Shown: positions 6,802 to 13,417 of the stretch, one piece after another | Numbering within the stretch: the stretch's first letter is position 1 | How the letters are laid out: the number at the start of each line of letters is the position of its first letter | Assembly (NCBI GenBank): GCA_964385305.1 | Contig: CAYLOP010000082.1 | Location: 1-13,695, forward strand | From: CAYLOP01 sp964385305 | Lineage (GTDB): Bacteria; Chloroflexota; Anaerolineae; Anaerolineales; E44-bin32 | Direction of reading: 5' to 3' | DNA length: 13,695 bases | Notes under the pieces: generated by a model | Databases searched by the model: none | What the model was told of the DNA's origin: nothing | The model's input: the letters and a program-made list of their open reading frames with translations, nothing else | Made by a program: the position numbers and the translations under genes

Positions 6802-6831
6802 ATTTTAACCTGAAGCCTTCTCTGTTGTCAA
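6802..6831 (-). promoter_or_regulatory. Sigma-70-type promoter of the recombinase gene
   Basis: On the minus strand a perfect TTGACA (6826-6831) is followed, after an 18-base spacer, by TAAAAT (6802-6807). Transcription would start near 6795, inside the 6765-6798 inverted repeat. A protein bound there could block initiation. Confidence 0.6.
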
Positions 6832-7037
6832 CCCCCACCCCGCGCCAACTTTGATTTAGGATGTCGAATAAATAGAAACCATTTAGGTGCAGGATTCCCA
6901 TATACAATTCGACCTTTGTGAGAAACCTTGAGGTGAAAAATAAAAATGTCCCCCCTTCCCTATGCATTTCATGTTCTCAAGACGTTCTGAGTGTTCAAAG
7001 GGGAGCAACGCACGAGTGAGTGAAAAAGATGCCAATC

Positions 7038-8501
7038 CTATTCAGACTTTTTCAACAGCGCTTTATTGAGAGCTCCAGCGCCCAAGAAGGGCTCTGCTAC
7101 GGCTTCCAGAGTAGGCACATGGGTTTTCTTCATGATGTCGTGAATTTCATTATGTTCCCAGCAACGCGAAAAAGCCTTTGTGATGGTTGGATCATACTTG
7201 ATACCCGTAAGCCCGATAATCTCGTCGAAGGCGTCCTGTGCTGATATGGCTTTTCGATAGGGTCGGCTTGACGTCATAGCATCAAAGGAGTCTACGACTG
7301 AAAGTAAGCGTGCACCCAACGGGATCTTATTGCCCTCTAAACCTTCAGGATAGCCCGAGCCATCCCAATTTTCATGATGGTACAGAACGATCGGGACAGC
7401 GGGTGCGAGGTAGTCAATCCCTTCTAGCATATGTGCACCATGGACAGGATGTCGGCGCATTTGCTCCCATTCACTCGGGGTTAAGGGACCAGGTTTGAGC
7501 AAGATCGATACCGGGACATCGAGTTTGCCGATATCGTGCAGAATGGCGCCAAACTCGAGTGTTTCGCCCGCTGCTTCGTCCCACTGTAGTTCTTTCGCGA
7601 GCGCCTGAGCATACGTTGCAATGCGCAACACATGATCGTGGGTGTATTGATCTCTTGCTTCGATCGCGTTGGAGAGAGCCATTAGGCTGGCCTTGTATGC
7701 AATTTTGAGCTGAACGAGCATGAGTTCATCGGTTCGTTTGAGACGTGCATCTACAGCACTGAGCAGTTCCTTACTCGTTACGGGTTTTGTGATGTAATCA
7801 TCGGCACCCAGCGACATGCCGGCGAATATGTCTTCACGAGTGCCACGAGCGGTTAAAAATATGAAGGGGATTGCAGTTCCACCAGGTCTGGCACGGATTG
7901 CTTCAAACAGTTCGACCCCATCCATAACCGGCATGGATATGTCGGAGAGTATGAGCGCAGGTCGTTGTTCTTGAAATAACTCCAGTGCCGATTCTCCATG
8001 GGTCGCCGTGAACACACGATAGCCTGCGCCTTCCAAAATGTCGCGAAGCGCGACTAACATGGCGAGATCGTCTTCAACTACCAATAAATTCGTTCTATTG
8101 TCTTCAGGCATTTTCTGCAAAGTCCTCAGTTTGCTATCTCGCCTTAGACAGTCTTGAATTGTCGTAAGCAAGTCCCGGCTAGTAATCGGCTTCGTGATAT
8201 AGTCGTTAGCGCCAAGTGCATTACCAATCGATTTCGATTCGTACGAGCAGGCTGCTGTTAGGAAGATGAATGGCAGGTTTTCGCCAGATGGTTTTGACCG
8301 TATAGCCTCAAGGAGTTCAAAGCCGTTCATGCCAGGCATGAGCGTATCGGAAAGGATTAGATCGGGACAATGCCTTTCCATGATCGCGAGTGCGCCTTTG
8401 CCATTGGATGCGATTTCAACATGATAGCCTTCTCGCTCCAGCACCTCCCGCAATGCGAGCTGCATCGTAGGATCATCTTCTACGACGAGCAGAGAAGTCA
8501 T
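7038..8501 (-). CDS. Response regulator with two receiver domains and an HD-GYP domain (predicted c-di-GMP phosphodiesterase)
   Basis: The 487-aa protein has three domains. Receiver 1 (about 2-120) has acidic pair EDD, phospho-acceptor Asp52 in LILSDTLMPG, Thr82 and Lys104. Receiver 2 (about 137-258) has EDD, Asp187 in LILSDISMPV, Thr217 and Lys239. The HD-GYP domain (about 275-450) has AILHDIGKLDVP, an HH pair before DGSGYP, and IKYDP. HD-GYP proteins hydrolyse cyclic di-GMP at a metal centre, and every key motif is present. The receivers resemble each other closely (NLLVVEDD/SLLVVEDD, PFIFLTA in both, YITKPITS/YITKPVTS), which suggests an internal duplication. ATG at 8501 has GGGGGA upstream and gives the usual short receiver N-terminus; ATG at 8528 with AGGGA is an alternative adding nine residues. 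No histidine kinase is adjacent, so the input is unknown. Confidence 0.95.
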   Translation of the reverse strand: MTSLLVVEDDPTMQLALREVLEREGYHVEIASNGKGALAIMERHCPDLILSDTLMPGMNGFELLEAIRSKPSGENLPFIFLTAACSYESKSIGNALGANDYITKPITSRDLLTTIQDCLRRDSKLRTLQKMPEDNRTNLLVVEDDLAMLVALRDILEGAGYRVFTATHGESALELFQEQRPALILSDISMPVMDGVELFEAIRARPGGTAIPFIFLTARGTREDIFAGMSLGADDYITKPVTSKELLSAVDARLKRTDELMLVQLKIAYKASLMALSNAIEARDQYTHDHVLRIATYAQALAKELQWDEAAGETLEFGAILHDIGKLDVPVSILLKPGPLTPSEWEQMRRHPVHGAHMLEGIDYLAPAVPIVLYHHENWDGSGYPEGLEGNKIPLGARLLSVVDSFDAMTSSRPYRKAISAQDAFDEIIGLTGIKYDPTITKAFSRCWEHNEIHDIMKKTHVPTLEAVAEPFLGAGALNKALLKKSE

Positions 8502-8786
8502 GTTGTTATTTCCCCCAGACTCACCCATTGAAGTCCCTATAGGTGCGGCTCATGCGGCGGTACGTTGTCGACCGTATTGAGCGCGCAGAGCCCACTCGAT
8601 ATATTGGCAAAGCGATTGTCTTGCAACCATTGTATTCGTTGAAACGGACGACCCTTCACCCTGTAATGAGGCTATACGAATCTTGTTCCACTTCCCTCCC
8701 ACTAACCATTTTCCCGGCAACGACCAATTCCCGCCTGCGCTCAAGCATTTCCTTAAGGCTTGCGAGATGGCGTATGAAGGGTTTTC

Positions 8787-8808
8787 GAATAATTAATCCT
8801 AATTATTC
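8787..8808. repeat. Perfect AT-rich inverted repeat just inside the predicted regulator transcript
   Basis: GAATAATTA (8787-8795), centre ATCC and TAATTATTC (8800-8808) form a perfect 9-bp stem. On the minus strand it begins about seven bases after the predicted start from the TATAAT at 8822-8827, a position typical for a repressor operator. No T run follows, so it is not a classical terminator. Confidence 0.45.
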
Positions 8809-8821
8809 CGCCCTATACGCG

Positions 8822-8827
8822 ATTATA
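8822..8827 (-). promoter_or_regulatory. TATAAT -10 box, possible promoter for the HD-GYP regulator
   Basis: The minus strand reads GGTATAATCG here, a perfect -10 hexamer. No convincing -35 is seen at 16-18 bases. The only gene downstream on this strand is the regulator, about 300 bases away. Confidence 0.35.
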
Positions 8828-8871
8828 CCGTTTTGCCTGACCGTCCACAGCAGGAATTTGGACCTATATTA

Positions 8872-8885
8872 GTGAATTAATTCAC
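8872..8885. repeat. Perfect 14-bp palindrome GTGAATTAATTCAC
   Basis: The sequence equals its own reverse complement over 14 bases with no spacer, as expected for a dimeric transcription-factor site. It lies 50-63 bases upstream of the minus-strand TATAAT box at 8822-8827 and about 50 bases past the stop of the 138-aa gene. The binding protein is unknown. Confidence 0.45.
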
Positions 8886-8935
8886 GATTGATTGGAATGG
8901 CGTTCAGAGGCCTCTTGATCGATACTTGATCACGC

Positions 8936-9352
8936 CTACATCCCACTTTCCCACTTGTGCCAAGCGCCTTCCCATGGTCGCTGTACTTTCTGACGTTTGG
9001 GAACCTTGATCTTCTGAATATGGCGCGCAATGAGGGAACAGGCTGAAGCCGCTGCCGACCAATCATCCTCACGTAGTGCGACTGTAAGTGAATCCGTGGA
9101 TTGGGATACCCACCCCCAGTCACGACGAAAGCGGTCTGCTTTCAACCAGTAACCACGTTTTTCCCAGGCTGATGCACTTTGATCGATGGAGGACGCGATT
9201 TGCTCCAACGCGGCGAGCATGAACGCTAATAAATCCTTTTGTTCCTCCGGACGTCGTTTATCCTCCATGCTTGCCCGCAGTGCGATTGCCACCTGCTTGA
9301 GCAATTTCAGCCTGCCCTGTGAGCCAGATTCGGTTCGGAAAACTCGAGGCAA
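8936..9352 (-). CDS. Conserved-looking hypothetical helical protein
   Basis: I do not recognise this 138-aa protein. The start is TTG at 9352, preceded by GGAGGAGG with seven bases between GGAGG and the codon, one of the best ribosome binding sites in the window. A TATAAT box lies further upstream on the same strand. The product is soluble and mostly helical, with no signal or membrane segment. It has a charged N-terminal third, a middle with LLAFMLAALEQIASSID, a Trp/Arg-rich stretch (WEKRGYWLKADRFRRDWGW), an Ala-rich helix, and a basic C-terminus with three Trp. No Cys pairs or metal motifs are visible. It diverges from the dehydrogenase gene and is followed by the leader of the HD-GYP regulator. 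Confidence 0.7.
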   Translation of the reverse strand: MPRVFRTESGSQGRLKLLKQVAIALRASMEDKRRPEEQKDLLAFMLAALEQIASSIDQSASAWEKRGYWLKADRFRRDWGWVSQSTDSLTVALREDDWSAAASACSLIARHIQKIKVPKRQKVQRPWEGAWHKWESGM

Positions 9353-9385
9353 AAGATGACCTCCTCCTCAGTAAAATGGGCCCTG

Positions 9386-9391
9386 ATTATA
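9386..9391 (-). promoter_or_regulatory. TATAAT -10 box for the 138-aa gene
   Basis: The minus strand reads GCTATAATC here, 34 bases before the TTG start. Transcription starting near 9379 would leave a short leader with the strong GGAGG site. No clear -35 is seen. Confidence 0.4.
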
Positions 9392-9412
9392 GCCTGACTT
9401 GATCCTACCAGG

Positions 9413-9418
9413 TATACT
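9413..9418 (+). promoter_or_regulatory. TATACT -10 box for the dehydrogenase gene
   Basis: GGTATACT precedes the dehydrogenase by 24 bases; the same GGTATACT occurs before ssrA. The -35 is not obvious. Together with the opposing TATAAT at 9386-9391 it makes a compact divergent promoter region. Confidence 0.4.
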
Positions 9419-9442
9419 CTGGAGGGCTTGAATGGAGGAACG

Positions 9443-10405
9443 ATGAGGAAACCTAGAATAACGGTCACACGGAATATCGGCGAGGTTGCACTTAAGCGCC
9501 TGCATGAACAGTGCGACGTGGAATTGTGGACCGAGGAAGTCCCCCCACCCTATGAGCAGCTTGTTGAGATGGCTTCGCGGAGCGATGGGATGATCTGCTT
9601 ACTGACCGATCGCATCGATAAACCTCTTCTGGAAGGTTCTGATACGCTACGCGTTGTAAGCACCATGTCGGTTGGTTATGAACACATCGATTTGGAGGCA
9701 TGTCGGATCCGAGGAATACAAGTTGGTCACACACCTAGCGTGCTTACAGACGCCACCGCTGATTTTGCCCTGGCACTCATGCTCAGCGTTGCACGCAAGA
9801 TCCCGGAAGCTGCGGTATTCGCCCGGAATGGTCACTGGAAGACATGGGGTCCTAGGTTGCTTCTTGGCATGGATTTAAACCAAACCACCCTGGGGATCAT
9901 CGGGATGGGTCGAATCGGACAAGCTGTTGCCAAGCGGGCCATGGCATTTGAGATGTCCTTGGTCTACCATGATCGTGAGCGTCGCCCGGAGGTGGAGCGC
10001 AACTATGGCGCGCAATTTCTCTCACTTGATGAACTCTTGCGTGTTGCAGATATCATCACACTCCATGTCGCCCTGAATCAGCAAACGCAGCACATGATCG
10101 CCAAGCCTCAATTTGAGGTCATGAAGCCTGATTCCATTCTGATCAACACGGCAAGGGGACCGGTGGTGCATACCATGGACCTGCTTGCAGCTCTCCGGGA
10201 GAAAAAAATCGCGGGCGCGGGGTTGGATGTGACCGATCCGGAACCGCTTCCACGGGGGCATCCTCTCTACGAGCTGCCAAACTGTTTGATCACACCCCAC
10301 ATTGCCTCCGCAGGAGAGGCAACGCGTACAAAGATGGCACAGATGGCGGTGGATAACCTTCTTGCCGGGTTGGAAGGAATCCCCATGCCACATCAGGTTG
10401 TGTAG
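9443..10405 (+). CDS. D-2-hydroxyacid dehydrogenase, glyoxylate/hydroxypyruvate reductase type
   Basis: The 320-aa protein belongs to the NAD(P)-dependent D-isomer-specific 2-hydroxyacid dehydrogenases, which interconvert 2-oxoacids and D-2-hydroxyacids; the nearest functional group appears to be glyoxylate reductase. Motifs from the ATG: VSTMSVGYEHIDLEAC in the substrate domain; dinucleotide fold GMGRIG (154-159); catalytic Arg238 in INTARGPVV; Glu267 in DVTDPEPLP; and acid-base His286 in TPHIASAGE. The beta-2 end reads YHDRER, where the Asp hints at NAD but nearby Arg residues leave NADP possible. The ATG at 9443 has GGAGG (9434-9438) four bases away; the in-frame TTG at 9428 has no better site. 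The exact substrate cannot be fixed from sequence. It is 60 bases upstream of the protease gene and may share its transcript. Confidence 0.93.
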   Translation: MRKPRITVTRNIGEVALKRLHEQCDVELWTEEVPPPYEQLVEMASRSDGMICLLTDRIDKPLLEGSDTLRVVSTMSVGYEHIDLEACRIRGIQVGHTPSVLTDATADFALALMLSVARKIPEAAVFARNGHWKTWGPRLLLGMDLNQTTLGIIGMGRIGQAVAKRAMAFEMSLVYHDRERRPEVERNYGAQFLSLDELLRVADIITLHVALNQQTQHMIAKPQFEVMKPDSILINTARGPVVHTMDLLAALREKKIAGAGLDVTDPEPLPRGHPLYELPNCLITPHIASAGEATRTKMAQMAVDNLLAGLEGIPMPHQVV

Positions 10406-10465
10406 GAAGGAAGAAACACCTCATCGATGAGAGGCTTCACCTCGACGAATTTTGGAGCGAACACA

Positions 10466-11650
10466 ATGTCCACTGCTAGAAAAGTGCTCCTCATTGCCTT
10501 CGGCATGATCATCCTTGTGGGACCAGCATTATTGGCTGGCTTCTATCTTGGTGCATCTTGGCAACCCTATGCGTTCCGCTACAATTTGCCCAACGAAGCG
10601 CAGCAATATCTCGAAGATTATTTCATCGATGAGTTACCTGATCAGGTTTCTATTGAGCGCGGCATGATCCGTGGCATGGTTGAAGTTCTGGACGATCCTC
10701 ACACAGCCTACTTTGAGCCCGCCTCCCAGGAACTGATGGAAAATAACTTATCCGGGGAATACGGTGGCGTAGGCGCTTATCTCACACGCGACACAGATGG
10801 GACCTACCATCTCATTCCATTTGAGGATGGGCCTGCTGCCAAGGCGGGCGTTCTTGAAGGCGACATCCTCCTTGCTGTGGATGGGCAGCAGGTCTTACCT
10901 GAGACGTCCCAGGATCTGATACTGTCGTGGATTCGAGGACCCGTAGGTACAAAGGTCCGCCTCCTTATCCGCACACCATCCAGTACTGAAGATCAGCGAG
11001 AGATCTCGATTTTGCGTGAAATTTTTACAATTCCGTCTGTCATGCACTACACATACCCTTCTGATCCCACCATCGGTGTGATTGCCATTTCCAGGTTCAG
11101 CGAAAAAACGCAAGAAGAAGTATCGACGGCGTATAACGCGTTGGTCGATCTACGGATCGAAGCTCTCGTACTTGATTTGCGGGATAATTCCGGGGGATTG
11201 CTGGATTCCGGCGTGGCTGTTGCAGAATATTTCCTCACGGATGGCACAATCATCATCGAACATCGCCTCGATGGAGATCAACGCTATCAGGTAGAATCGA
11301 GGGGTGCGGCGGATGAGATCCCGCTTATAGTGATCGTCAATGGAGGCACGGCAAGTGCTGCGGAGGTGGTCGCGGCCGCATTGCAAGCCAACCAACGGGC
11401 TCCCCTCATTGGTTGGCCAACATTTGGTAAGGGCTCGGTTCAAGCCATCGTCAATTTGAGCGATGGTTCCAGCCTTCACATCACCACGGCGCGCTGGGAA
11501 ACACCGCGCGGTGTTATCCTAGATGATACGGGGTTGCAACCCGATATCCTTGTAACGCAAGACGTCGACATGGCCGACTCCGCAATCATCGCTGCTGTGG
11601 AATGGTTCTCGGCGCACAGGCATGGTTGGGATGAAAAAGAAGACGAATAA
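10466..11650 (+). CDS. S41 carboxy-terminal processing protease
   Basis: CtpA-type S41 proteases cut the C-terminal ends of exported or damaged proteins using a Ser-Lys dyad. The 394-aa protein has an N-terminal membrane anchor (about 7-30). A helical N-terminal region containing RGMIRGMVEVLDDPHTAYF follows. Next comes a PDZ domain (about 98-172) with GGVGAYL and GPAAKAGVLEGDILLAVDG. The protease core contains LRDNSGGLLDSGV, nucleophile Ser297 in NGGTASAAE and Lys322 in PTFGKGSVQ. All key residues are present, so it should be active on the outer face of the membrane. ATG at 10466 has GGAG with an eight-base spacer; ATG at 10427 would add 13 residues without a well-spaced site. Its 3' end overlaps smpB by 20 bases, so the two are co-transcribed and possibly coupled. 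Confidence 0.94.
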   Translation: MSTARKVLLIAFGMIILVGPALLAGFYLGASWQPYAFRYNLPNEAQQYLEDYFIDELPDQVSIERGMIRGMVEVLDDPHTAYFEPASQELMENNLSGEYGGVGAYLTRDTDGTYHLIPFEDGPAAKAGVLEGDILLAVDGQQVLPETSQDLILSWIRGPVGTKVRLLIRTPSSTEDQREISILREIFTIPSVMHYTYPSDPTIGVIAISRFSEKTQEEVSTAYNALVDLRIEALVLDLRDNSGGLLDSGVAVAEYFLTDGTIIIEHRLDGDQRYQVESRGAADEIPLIVIVNGGTASAAEVVAAALQANQRAPLIGWPTFGKGSVQAIVNLSDGSSLHITTARWETPRGVILDDTGLQPDILVTQDVDMADSAIIAAVEWFSAHRHGWDEKEDE

Positions 11651-12098
11651 AATCATCGCGACAAACCGAAAGGCATCCCACGATTATTTTCTGCTTGATC
11701 GGATAGAAGCAGGGATTGCGTTGAAAGGAACCGAGATCAAGTCTCTCCGTGCTGGTCAAGTCAGTCTGCGCGAGGCCTTCGTTCAGATAGAGGACCAGGA
11801 GGCGTGGTTGATGAATGCGCACATTGCACCTTATGATCCGGCAAGTCACTTTAATCATGATCCGAAACGCAAGCGCAGGCTGCTGCTGCACCGTCGTGAG
11901 ATTTTACGCCTAGATGACAAGGTTCGTCAGCGTGGATTTACTATCATACCTACGAAGATGTACCTGAAAGATGGGCGTGCGAAAGTTGAGATCGCATTGG
12001 CGCGTGGTAAAAAACAATACGATAAGCGCCGGGCGATTGCAGAGCGAGACGCCGAGCGTGAGATGGAGCGCTCGCTTGGTCGACGGAACCAGCGATGA
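11631..12098 (+). CDS. smpB: SsrA-binding protein SmpB
   Basis: SmpB binds tmRNA and delivers it to stalled ribosomes; its C-terminal tail enters the empty mRNA channel. The 155-aa length is typical. Visible signatures are IIATNRKASHDYFLLDRIEAG, then GTEIKSLRAGQVSLREAF, NAHIAPYDPASHFNHDPKRKRRLLLH and a basic tail (KKQYDKRRAIAERDAEREMERSLGRR) matching KxYDKRxxxxxRDxxRE in the family. ATG at 11631 gives the usual MKKKxxKII start; ATG at 11622 would add three residues. The start lies inside the end of the S41 protease gene, and the stop overlaps the next gene by ATGA (12095-12098). The tmRNA gene follows within one kilobase, making a compact trans-translation locus. Confidence 0.97.
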   Translation: MKKKTNKIIATNRKASHDYFLLDRIEAGIALKGTEIKSLRAGQVSLREAFVQIEDQEAWLMNAHIAPYDPASHFNHDPKRKRRLLLHRREILRLDDKVRQRGFTIIPTKMYLKDGRAKVEIALARGKKQYDKRRAIAERDAEREMERSLGRRNQR

Positions 12099-12880
12099 GC
12101 CCACATTCGATCGCAGCGCTTAATCTCTTGCCCCTTAAGGAGAAGGAAAAGGTCTACAGTCGTTTCATCCCGCAAGTATTGCTTGAGCGCTTCAACATCC
12201 GGTCCGATCTAAAAGATTCTTTGGGAAACCACCTACTCACGTTACATTGCGATAGTGGTAGTACAGATGTAACCCTTGATTTGAGGCACGCTGTAGACGC
12301 GCAAGATCCTTTGCTATACGCCCATCTTACCGACACGATCAACGGTCAAGTCCATGTGCTTCTCTACATCGTCAACGATCCCGAAGGACCACGCTTCGAT
12401 GTAGACAAGATGCCGGATGGCACGCCTACACATTTTGGTCGGATGCTGAGAAATATCCCCGCCGAGATACTCGCGCAGGAAGCAGGCTTGGCGCCTGGTC
12501 AGGTACGACGTGGGCTTCGTATCCTGCGTCACTCCATCCAGTCGTTTGAACATTTTGTAACCTCGCTCGATCATGAAATCTATTTCATTGAGCCGCTTTC
12601 TTATCACAACGCTATCGTTTTCGAACGCTATGGTTTTGCTTACCAGCAAGGCCGAAGATTGATGGAGCGCACGCATACCGGTTTTCTGGAAGGCGGAGCG
12701 TACCATGCGCTCATGGATGGGTCAACGCCCTTCCGTCAGCCCGGAATGGAGACTACGATCCGTGGACGAAGCTGGGCTGTGCATGATGGAATTATCGGCG
12801 TTCCCTTCAATAATGTCACGATGTACAAACGTGTAGGCATACATTCGGGTGTTTCCACCTTCCCCAATGCGCAGTGGTAA
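12095..12880 (+). CDS. Unknown 261-aa protein co-translated with smpB
   Basis: The ATG overlaps the smpB stop (ATGA), strong evidence that the gene is real and translationally coupled. I do not recognise a named family. The product is soluble, with no signal or membrane segment. The N-terminal half has alternating beta strands (LLTLHCDSGSTDVTLDL and VHVLLYIVND). A helical middle contains RMLRNIPAEILAQEAGLAPGQVRRGLRIL. The C-terminal part contains YHNAIVFERYGFAYQQG, DGSTPFRQPG, TTIRGRSWAVHDGIIG and TMYKRVGIHSGVSTFP. The N-x-x-V-F-E-R-x-G-F phrase recalls the end of GNAT acetyltransferases (N-x-x-x-Y-x-x-x-G-F), but the acetyl-CoA pyrophosphate loop (Q/RxxGxG/A) is not seen. An enzymatic role is therefore only a suggestion. 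A link to ribosome rescue rests on gene order alone. Confidence 0.8.
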   Translation: MSPHSIAALNLLPLKEKEKVYSRFIPQVLLERFNIRSDLKDSLGNHLLTLHCDSGSTDVTLDLRHAVDAQDPLLYAHLTDTINGQVHVLLYIVNDPEGPRFDVDKMPDGTPTHFGRMLRNIPAEILAQEAGLAPGQVRRGLRILRHSIQSFEHFVTSLDHEIYFIEPLSYHNAIVFERYGFAYQQGRRLMERTHTGFLEGGAYHALMDGSTPFRQPGMETTIRGRSWAVHDGIIGVPFNNVTMYKRVGIHSGVSTFPNAQW

Positions 12881-12897
12881 AAAGAAAGAATATATTT

Positions 12898-12968
12898 CGC
12901 ATAGCCTTTAGTTTATTTATAGATATTTGATAACGATTATTACATTATTACTCAATAATGGCTATGCG
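12898..12968. repeat. 9-bp inverted repeat flanking an AT-rich 53-base segment before ssrA
   Basis: CGCATAGCC (12898-12906) is the exact reverse complement of GGCTATGCG (12960-12968). The 53 bases between are very AT-rich with TAT/ATT runs. The pair lies in the 138-base gap between the unknown gene and ssrA, ending about 40 bases before the ssrA -10. It may be paired protein sites, a long-range stem ending upstream transcription, or an AT-rich activating element framed by operators. Confidence 0.4.
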
Positions 12969-13003
12969 CATTACAATTTTTATAATTTTTCAACCCCCTT
13001 CTA

Positions 13004-13012
13004 TGGTATACT
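13004..13012 (+). promoter_or_regulatory. Extended -10 promoter of ssrA
   Basis: TGGTATACT reads as an extended -10 (TGn plus TATACT at 13007-13012). The predicted 5' G of tmRNA at 13019 is seven bases beyond the box, so start and promoter agree. A strong -35 is not visible, but the upstream sequence is A/T-rich like an UP element. Confidence 0.6.
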
Positions 13013-13018
13013 TGCTTC

Positions 13019-13416
13019 GGGGATGATCGGTTTCGACGGAGGTGGACACGACCATACTGCAAGCCGAGAGGCGCCGAACTCGAGAAATCAGCGCAACATA
13101 AAAAGTGCCAATCGCACTGAATATGCTACACTACCCCTCGCCGCCTAGCGATCGAGTGATAGTGTAAAGGCTCCCCTAGAGGGACCCGCCCCCTTGCGCT
13201 AACCAGGTTCAGCTCAAGGATCGGCGACACAAGAATTTGGTGCCACAGGGAACGCCGTGGTCCTTGTGAAAGAAGAGCTTTCGGGCTCTAGCGGCTAGCC
13301 TAAGGATGTTTCTGTCGTTCTTCGCACCGTATGGGCGAAACCCAGAAGACCGACTAAGCTTGTAGATGTATGGAAGAAGATACCCTCGGACGCGGGTTCG
13401 ATTCCCGCCATCTCCA
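13019..13416 (+). ncRNA. ssrA: Transfer-messenger RNA (tmRNA)
   Basis: tmRNA rescues stalled ribosomes by acting first as tRNA-Ala and then as a short mRNA. The 5' GGGGATG (13019-13025) pairs with CATCTCC (13409-13415) as a 7-bp acceptor stem, including the G3-U70 wobble recognised by alanyl-tRNA synthetase. The degenerate D-loop region GATCGGTTTCGACGG follows. The T arm is a perfect 5-bp stem GCGGG/CCCGC around TTCGATT (13392-13408). The discriminator is A13416. The next genomic bases are CAA, so the 3' CCA is not fully encoded and must be completed after transcription. The middle holds the tag frame and pseudoknot region. SmpB, the obligate partner, is encoded about 0.9 kb upstream. Confidence 0.97.
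13107..13148 (+). other. tmRNA tag-peptide reading frame (ANRTEYATLPLAA)
   Basis: The likely resume codon is GCC at 13107, preceded by AAAAGT. The frame encodes ANRTEYATLPLAA and stops at TAG 13146-13148. The first N residue and the C-terminal LAA match proteolysis tags from other bacteria, where the Leu-Ala-Ala end is read by ClpXP-type proteases. With the alanine carried on tmRNA itself, the added tag would be one residue longer. The exact resume codon is inferred by analogy. Confidence 0.8.
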
Positions 13417-13417
13417 C

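Larger units (their letters stand above)
6728..7037. other. 310-base intergenic region holding the recombinase promoter and a dif-like repeat
   Basis: The gap separates the HD-GYP regulator (ends at 7038, minus strand) from the recombinase (starts at 6727, minus strand). The recombinase-proximal 105 bases contain the inverted repeat and promoter annotated separately. The rest, 6832-7037, has a C-rich run followed by AT-rich sequence. No clear intrinsic terminator for the regulator gene and no small ORF was identified there. Confidence 0.6.
8529..8935. other. 407-base leader region between the 138-aa gene and the HD-GYP regulator
   Basis: Both flanking genes are on the minus strand. The region holds a TATAAT box, an AT-rich hairpin and a 14-bp palindrome, annotated separately. 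If the TATAAT at 8822-8827 is used, the regulator mRNA would have a roughly 300-base 5' leader. Short frames in it (TTG at 8744 with AAGG upstream, 64 codons; ATG at 8748, 30 codons) were not convincing as genes. Confidence 0.5.

Noticed and set aside
8550..8744. 64-codon TTG frame, and an overlapping 30-codon ATG frame (8656-8748), in the regulator leader. The second faintly recalls Spo0E-like peptides.
   Set aside because: The two frames compete for the same AAGG; the ATG is too close to it. The Spo0E resemblance is a few residues and lacks the SQxLD core. Kept only as a note in the leader entry.
12927..13148. 73-codon plus-strand frame running into ssrA.
   Set aside because: Its end is the tmRNA tag; the upstream part crosses the ssrA promoter and acceptor stem and is a chance open frame.
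13391..13416. A lone tRNA 3' half (GGTTCGATTCC with acceptor strand).
   Set aside because: It is the T arm and 3' acceptor strand of tmRNA, paired with 13019-13025; there is no separate tRNA.
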